A stretch of 9,496 nt of DNA, from contig CACZSA010000228.1 of NCBI GenBank assembly GCA_902783705.1, positions 1 through 9,496 of the forward strand, written 5' to 3'. This DNA is from an uncultured Ruminococcus sp. Lineage in GTDB: Bacteria; Bacillota; Clostridia; Oscillospirales; CAG-272. The first letter of the stretch is position 1; every line of letters starts with the position of its first letter. Below are positions 5,717 through 9,496 of this stretch, piece after piece. The notes beneath the pieces were generated by a model. It saw nothing but the letters and a program-made list of their open reading frames with translations, searched no databases and was not told the origin of the DNA. The translations under genes and the position numbers were made by a program.

Positions 5717-6352
5717 TCAGATTTTCGTGTACCCGCCCGTCGTCACGAGCCCGTCGATCTTCCGCCCGGCTTTGCACATCGGGCATTCGTCGCTCCGCCA
5801 GCTGTTGTACGCCGCCAGGTCGCTCCGGTGGAAGATCGACTGGATCGGCATCCCGCCGCTCTCCTCGATCGCCGAGAAGATCGCGCCGATCCCCGCCAGC
5901 TTGCCGCCGTAATACCGCACGCATTCCGCCGCGCGCGCAAGGCTCCGCCCGGTCGAGACCGTCGACAGGATCAGAAGCACGTTCTTGTCCGTCACGAACG
6001 GCTGCATGTCGCTCGGGAACATGAGCTGGTTGTTCGAGTTGATCTGCGGCGTCACCACGTGGATGTCCGCGCCGCTGTTGATGTCGCGTCCCGAGGAGGA
6101 GAGCTCCTTCGCCACGAACGCGCTGATGATCTGCGTGTATTCGAGGCTGATGACCGTGTCGACCGGCGTGTAGCGGAACTGCTTCGCGATCTCGCGCGCC
6201 GCTTCCTCCGCCATCGCGCAGTTCGTCCGGATGTCCGCCATGCTGAAATAGTTGTCCACGTGCGCGTGGCTGGTCGCGTAATGTCCGGGGTAGATATTGA
6301 GCTTGATGTGTCTGTTGCCCTTCGCGGGGACCGTTACATAGTTGTTCAGCAT
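5717..6352 (-). CDS. phosphoribosyltransferase-like protein with C-terminal CPxC motif
   Basis: A 211-residue protein with a type I phosphoribosyltransferase fold, of the kind often annotated as orotate phosphoribosyltransferase. The PRPP-loop region is VLLILSTVSTGRSLARA (125-141). The flanking strand and TGRS are typical, but the acidic pair that normally precedes them and contacts the PRPP ribose (as in VDDVxTTG) is replaced by Leu-Ser. EYTQIISAFVAKEL (71-84) resembles the substrate-side E-x-x-G region. CPMC (190-193) near the C-terminus may bind metal with another ligand. The ATG at 6352 has GGAGG 7 nt upstream. It could be a true orotate or purine enzyme with relaxed motifs, or a PRPP/nucleotide-binding regulator; no pyrimidine genes are adjacent. 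It is monocistronic, with its own promoter and a bidirectional terminator. Confidence 0.72.
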   Translation of the reverse strand: MLNNYVTVPAKGNRHIKLNIYPGHYATSHAHVDNYFSMADIRTNCAMAEEAAREIAKQFRYTPVDTVISLEYTQIISAFVAKELSSSGRDINSGADIHVVTPQINSNNQLMFPSDMQPFVTDKNVLLILSTVSTGRSLARAAECVRYYGGKLAGIGAIFSAIEESGGMPIQSIFHRSDLAAYNSWRSDECPMCKAGRKIDGLVTTGGYTKI

Positions 6353-6390
6353 GACAATGCCTCCGATATGAATTTTGTTTCACTGAACCC

Positions 6391-6419
6391 ATTATAACAC
6401 AATCCGCGCGATAATACAA
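6391..6419 (-). promoter_or_regulatory. promoter of the phosphoribosyltransferase-like gene
   Basis: The minus strand has TATAAT (6391-6396) with TGT before it. TTGTAT (6414-6419) lies upstream at a 17-bp spacing, with only the TTG half matching consensus. The leader is about 32 nt. It diverges from the ywaF-like promoter at 6464-6492. Confidence 0.75.
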
Positions 6420-6463
6420 GCGCGAAAATCCAATTTTTAAAGGTTTTTCCGCCCGTCTCCGCC

Positions 6464-6492
6464 TTGATTCCCGCGCCCGGATGTGGTACAAT
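6464..6492 (+). promoter_or_regulatory. promoter of the ywaF-like/prsW operon
   Basis: TTGATT (6464-6469), a 17-bp spacer and TACAAT (6487-6492) with TGG before the -10. The hexamers are the same as those of the CotH-TRIC operon. The start is near 6499, about 29 nt before the ATG. Confidence 0.72.
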
Positions 6493-6527
6493 GGGGGCGC
6501 TAACGAGATTTTACCCGGGAGGTCCCC

Positions 6528-7280
6528 ATGCCCGCCTCCTTCTTTACCGTCTACCGCACCGCCTCGTGGGACACCGCCTTCGGTCTCTGGTCGCGGACGC
6601 ACCTCGGATGGCTCGCCGCCTCCGCCCTGTTCCTCGCCGTCCTGCTGCCGCTGTACCGCCGGGCCGGGGAGAGATGCCGCCGCCGCGCGATCCTCGCCCT
6701 CACCGCCCTCCTCTGGGCCGATGAGCTCGCCAAGCACGCCTTCCTTCTGTGCCTCGGCGAGGAGGACGTCGACTACCTCCCCCTGCACCTCTGCTCCGTC
6801 GGGCTGTTCATCTGCCTCGCCTATGCCGTCCGCCCGGGCGCGTGGACCGGGGAACTCCTCTATGCCGTCAGCCTGCCCGGCGCCGCGATCGCCCTGCTGT
6901 TCCCCGGGTGGTCGTCCCTGCCGCCCGAGAGCTTTCTGACGATCCATTCCTTCACTTTTCATCTTCTGCTCACGGCGATCCCGCTCTGCCTCCTCGTCTC
7001 AGGCGAGGTGAGGCCGCGGGCGGGACGGCTGTGGTTCTGCGCCATGTTCTTGCTCGTCACCGCGGTCCCGATCTGGTTCGTCGACCGGCGGTGGGGCACG
7101 AATTTCTATTTCCTCACCTATCCGGGCACGGGGAATCCGCTCGCGTGGTTTGAGGCCCGCTTCGGGAATCCGGGGTATCAGATCGGCCTGCCCGTCTGCA
7201 CCGGGATCCTCTGGGCCGCGATGTACGGCATCCCCGCCCTGGTGCGCCTCGCCCTCCGGGGCAGAAAGGAGCGCGTGTGA
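6528..7280 (+). CDS. YwaF/TP0381-family (TMEM164-like) integral membrane protein
   Basis: A 250-residue polytopic membrane protein with about seven hydrophobic segments (near 27-41, 57-75, 84-100, 110-125, 139-157, 168-185 and 218-242). It matches the YwaF family (TIGR 'intg_mem_TP0381') by length and by the signatures YLPLHLCSVGLF (83-94) and NFYFLTYPGTGNPL (192-205). The bacterial function is unknown. Animal TMEM164, reported as a relative, is described as a Cys/His acyltransferase acting on ether phospholipids. Here Cys89 (in PLHLC) and His145 (in SFTFH) are spaced 56 residues apart, close to the spacing I recall for the TMEM164 pair. The ATG at 6528 has GGGAGG at 6517-6522. The stop overlaps the GTG start of prsW, so the two are translationally coupled. 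Confidence 0.85.
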   Translation: MPASFFTVYRTASWDTAFGLWSRTHLGWLAASALFLAVLLPLYRRAGERCRRRAILALTALLWADELAKHAFLLCLGEEDVDYLPLHLCSVGLFICLAYAVRPGAWTGELLYAVSLPGAAIALLFPGWSSLPPESFLTIHSFTFHLLLTAIPLCLLVSGEVRPRAGRLWFCAMFLLVTAVPIWFVDRRWGTNFYFLTYPGTGNPLAWFEARFGNPGYQIGLPVCTGILWAAMYGIPALVRLALRGRKERV

Positions 7281-7993
7281 TCCTCTTCCGAACCAATCCC
7301 ATCCTCATCGCCGCGGCGGTCATCCCGGCGATCGCCCTGCTCGTCTACGTCTACCGCCGGGATCGTCTCGAGCCGGAGTCGCCCCTCCTGCTCGCCTCCC
7401 TCGTCCTCTACGGGATCCTCTCGACCGCCATCGCCATGGTCGTCGAGCGGATCGGGAGCTTCCTCCTCAGCCTGTTTGTGGCGGATACGCGGGTGCTGTA
7501 TTACGCGATCCTCTTCTTCGTGATCGTCGGTCCGGCGGAGGAGGGGGCGAAATACGTCCTTCTCCGGCGGCGGACATGGGACAATCCGTCGTTCAACTGC
7601 CAGTTCGACGGCGTGGTCTACGCGGTGTTCGTCTCGCTCGGGTTCGCCCTCTGGGAGAATATCGGGTACGTCGCGATGTACGGCTTCGGAACAGCCCTGC
7701 TCCGCGCGGTGACCGCGGTTCCGGGGCACGCCTGCTTCGGGGTGTTCATGGGCGCGTGGTACGGGCTCGCGAAACGCCTCGACGCCGCGGGGAAGAGGAG
7801 ACGCGCGAAGACGTGCCGGATCCTCGCCCTCGGGATGCCCGCGGTGATCCACGGGACCTATGATTTCATCGCGTCGATCGAGATCACCGGGTACGGCTGG
7901 ATCTTCGCCGCGTTCATCGCCGTTCTGTTCGCCGTGTCATGGTGGACCGTGCGCGGCCTCTCGAAGCGGGACCGGTATATCCGGCGGTGGTGA
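7277..7993 (+). CDS. prsW: PrsW-family intramembrane glutamic protease
   Basis: A 238-residue multi-span membrane protein of the PrsW family. In Bacillus subtilis PrsW makes the site-1 cut in the anti-sigma factor RsiW under envelope stress; related CAAX-protease-like enzymes share the fold. All family motifs are present: EEGAK (88-92), ALWENIGY (124-131), PGHACFG (149-155) and IHGTYDF (191-197), so Glu88/Glu89, Glu127, His151 and His192 are intact. About eight membrane segments are visible and the length is normal. The start is a GTG at 7277 that overlaps the preceding gene's stop (GTGTGA) and has AAAGGAG upstream, which implies translational coupling. No sigma or anti-sigma gene lies in the window, so its substrate here is unknown. 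Co-translation with a YwaF-like protein suggests a shared membrane or envelope role. Confidence 0.92.
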   Translation: MILFRTNPILIAAAVIPAIALLVYVYRRDRLEPESPLLLASLVLYGILSTAIAMVVERIGSFLLSLFVADTRVLYYAILFFVIVGPAEEGAKYVLLRRRTWDNPSFNCQFDGVVYAVFVSLGFALWENIGYVAMYGFGTALLRAVTAVPGHACFGVFMGAWYGLAKRLDAAGKRRRAKTCRILALGMPAVIHGTYDFIASIEITGYGWIFAAFIAVLFAVSWWTVRGLSKRDRYIRRW

Positions 7994-8015
7994 GGAGAAA
8001 TTGAAGGAAAAACCA

Positions 8016-8047
8016 AAAAATCCGCCCTGCGGTAAGGACGGATTTTT
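8016..8047. terminator. bidirectional terminator between prsW and rubrerythrin
   Basis: AAAAATCCG (8016-8024) pairs with CGGATTTTT (8039-8047), with an inner CCT/AGG extension past one mismatch. The plus strand continues T5-G-T4 after prsW. The minus strand continues into a longer T run after the rubrerythrin stop. It sits 22 nt from the prsW stop and serves both convergent genes. Confidence 0.92.
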
Positions 8048-8067
8048 GTTTTGCGGGGACGCGGGCA

Positions 8068-8622
8068 TTATTTCTCTTCGCCGAAATACCGGTCGAGCAG
8101 GCCCTTGAACGCTCTGCCGTGACGGGCTTCGTCCTTCGCCATCTCGTGGACGGTGTCGTGGATCGCGTCGAGATTTGCGGCCTTGGCCTTCTTCGCGAGC
8201 GCGAACTTGCCCTCGCACGCGCCGTTCTCCGCGGCAACGCGCATTTCGAGGTTCTTCTTCGTGGAGTTCGTCAGCACCTCGCCGAGCATCTCCGCGAACT
8301 TCGCCGCGTGCTCCGCTTCCTCGTAGGCCGCCTTCTCCCAGTACAGGCCGATCTCCGGGTAGCCCTCGCGGTACGCCACGCGGGACATCGCGAGATACAT
8401 GCCGACCTCGGAGCATTCACCCGTGAAGTTCGAGCGCAGGCCCTCGACGATCTCCGCGGGAACGCCGTCGATGATCCCGACCTCGTGCTCGGTCGCCCAG
8501 TTCATATCGTCCTCGATGACTTCCTCGAACTTTTCGCCGGGCGCCTTGCAGAGGGGACATTTCTCCGGACGGATGTCACTTTCAACGATTTCGCCGCAGA
8601 TGGTGCATTTCCATTTCTTCAT
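8068..8622 (-). CDS. rbr: rubrerythrin with N-terminal rubredoxin domain (reverse rubrerythrin)
   Basis: A 184-residue non-haem iron peroxidase that reduces hydrogen peroxide to water, protecting anaerobes from oxygen exposure. Residues 1-33 form a rubredoxin-like FeCys4 site: CTIC (Cys6, Cys9) and CPLC (Cys22, Cys25). The ferritin-like four-helix di-iron domain follows (about 55-182), with ligand candidates Glu69, Glu102 and His105 (EEAEH), Glu132, Glu165 and His168 (DEARH). The rubredoxin-first order is opposite to classical Desulfovibrio rubrerythrin and is typical of the oxygen-inducible reverse rubrerythrins of Clostridium. The ATG at 8622 has AAGGAG at a good distance. A perfect-consensus promoter suggests high expression unless repressed, for example by PerR; no clear PerR box is seen. 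Electrons would come from an NAD(P)H:rubredoxin reductase encoded elsewhere. Confidence 0.95.
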   Translation of the reverse strand: MKKWKCTICGEIVESDIRPEKCPLCKAPGEKFEEVIEDDMNWATEHEVGIIDGVPAEIVEGLRSNFTGECSEVGMYLAMSRVAYREGYPEIGLYWEKAAYEEAEHAAKFAEMLGEVLTNSTKKNLEMRVAAENGACEGKFALAKKAKAANLDAIHDTVHEMAKDEARHGRAFKGLLDRYFGEEK

Positions 8623-8658
8623 GATGGGTTCTCCTTGTGTTTGAAATTGAGTTTATGT

Positions 8659-8687
8659 ATTATAGCATGTTCGGGCGGTTCTGTCAA
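8659..8687 (-). promoter_or_regulatory. promoter of rubrerythrin
   Basis: The minus strand has TTGACA (8682-8687), a 17-bp spacer and TATAAT (8659-8664). Both hexamers are perfect, with TGC before the -10. The -35 begins only 8 nt after the stop of the yerB-like gene, and no terminator lies between them, so readthrough into rubrerythrin is likely. Confidence 0.92.
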
Positions 8688-8695
8688 GAGGGACC

Positions 8696-9496
8696 TTACC
8701 ACTTGTAGTCGAACTCGATCTTCTTCGCGACGGAGGAATCCACGACGCAGAAGAACGATTTCCCACAGTTGAGGATCACCTCGGTGCCGTCCTGATAGGT
8801 CAGCACAAGCGGATCCTTCAGGCTCGCGCGGGACCAATTGATCGCCTTGCGCACGCCGTTCGTCATGTACCAGCCCGTCCCGGAGCCGACCGTCGTCACC
8901 GCCACGCGGGCCTTTTCGTCGCCGGGGATCACCGCGATGTCCGTGAACAGGATGAACACGTTCTTCACGGAGATCTGATTGCCCGTCGTGCCGTCCACGT
9001 GGGCGATGCCGTTGTACTGATAGCGCAGGTATTCGCCCGTCTTCGCGTCGTAGACGAAGTCCACCGTCTGCAGGGCGGTCGAGTACATCCGGACGTGGCT
9101 TGCCGAGGCGCCGACCGGCTTGTTCTCCTCGTCCTCGCCGTAGAAACGGAGCGAGGGGACGTGCCCCTGATTCAGCGTCGTGCGGTATTTCTTGTACTGG
9201 ATGCCCGAGACGATGCCCGCGCCGTTGGTCATCAGGCTGTGCTCGTAGCCGACGTTGTACAGACGCCACTGATCCCGCCAGTAGGTCGAGGGCAGGTACA
9301 TGTTCGCGCCGTCGAGGTTGGTGAGCCCGAGGTCCTGGATCTTCTGATACGCCTGCGGAGAGCCGCCAGCGTGAACGTAGATCGCGTCGAAGTCGTTCAG
9401 AAATTCCGCGAAGTAGTCGCGCGAGGAGCGGATCGAGCCGACGGTCCCCATCGATTCGTAGTTGTCCGCGAGCATCATCAGGCGCGTGATCCCGCC
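8696..9496 (-). CDS. YerB-like DUF3048 protein, 5' end outside the window
   Basis: The C-terminal 266 residues of a DUF3048-family protein, open to the window edge, so the start (and probably a lipoprotein signal) is missing. The visible part begins with GGITRLMMLADNYESMGTVG, then SIRSSRDYFAEF and DAIYVHAGGSPQAY. These correspond to the conserved E-G-G-I-T-R, G-P-V-R-S-A-R-D and Y-V-H-A-G-G-S motifs of YerB. The C-terminal DUF3048_C region follows from about 150 of the visible part, with TGEYLRYQYNGIAHVD and the NQISVKNVFIL segment. B. subtilis YerB is a putative lipoprotein of unknown function, and no enzymatic activity is established for the family. No terminator follows; the rubrerythrin promoter starts 8 nt after the stop. 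Confidence 0.88.
   Translation of the reverse strand, partial: GGITRLMMLADNYESMGTVGSIRSSRDYFAEFLNDFDAIYVHAGGSPQAYQKIQDLGLTNLDGANMYLPSTYWRDQWRLYNVGYEHSLMTNGAGIVSGIQYKKYRTTLNQGHVPSLRFYGEDEENKPVGASASHVRMYSTALQTVDFVYDAKTGEYLRYQYNGIAHVDGTTGNQISVKNVFILFTDIAVIPGDEKARVAVTTVGSGTGWYMTNGVRKAINWSRASLKDPLVLTYQDGTEVILNCGKSFFCVVDSSVAKKIEFDYKW

Noticed and set aside
2641..5720. Composite mobile element bounded by the two RNA copies
   Set aside because: The copies are in direct orientation, strongly diverged, and no transposase, integrase or target duplication is present between or beside them. The lexA-like and tolB-like genes match the window's GC-rich composition.

Overview
The window reads as a chromosomal segment of a GC-rich, anaerobic, gut-type Clostridia (Bacillota) bacterium. 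This is inferred from the gene content: a YerB/DUF3048 protein, a rubrerythrin with an N-terminal rubredoxin domain, PrsW, a LexA-type repressor and a CotH-domain lipoprotein. Other pointers are AGGAGG-type ribosome binding sites, textbook sigma-A promoters with 17-bp spacers and TGn extended -10 elements, and a tRNA without an encoded CCA. The genes are GC-rich with GC-rich third positions; the short intergenic promoters are AT-rich. I see no transposase, phage gene, CRISPR array or rRNA.

Layout. Positions 1-2577 are all on the minus strand: a tRNA-Thr(GGT) with its own consensus promoter, preceded by a two-gene operon made of a secreted CotH-domain lipoprotein and a TRIC/UPF0126 membrane protein. 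Positions 2578-3101 hold no gene but contain a structured RNA-like element (copy A) and several hairpins. Positions 3102-4350 form a plus-strand operon: perfect promoter, LexA-like repressor, small zinc-ribbon protein, terminator. Positions 4376-5345 hold a TolB-type beta-propeller protein whose last codons lie in a tandem repeat. A second copy (B) of the RNA-like element follows at about 5376-5565, then a 146-bp inverted-repeat unit that includes a bidirectional terminator. A phosphoribosyltransferase-like gene (minus) and a translationally coupled ywaF-like/prsW pair (plus) diverge from about 6360-6530. A bidirectional terminator separates prsW from a convergent rubrerythrin, and the window ends inside a yerB-like gene on the minus strand.

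The most interesting signal is the pair of related non-coding elements, at 2651-2840 and 5376-5565. Their sequence blocks are highly conserved, the distances between blocks differ by at most 1 nt, and at least one hairpin carries a pair-preserving change. They look like two paralogues of an ornate structured RNA. The best guess from memory is the raiA motif of Bacillota/Actinobacteria, but this is unproven. Other points worth a look are the Cys-Gly self-cleavage site in the LexA-like protein, a PRPP loop without its acidic pair, and a Cys/His pair in the YwaF-like protein that may match the proposed TMEM164 acyltransferase residues.
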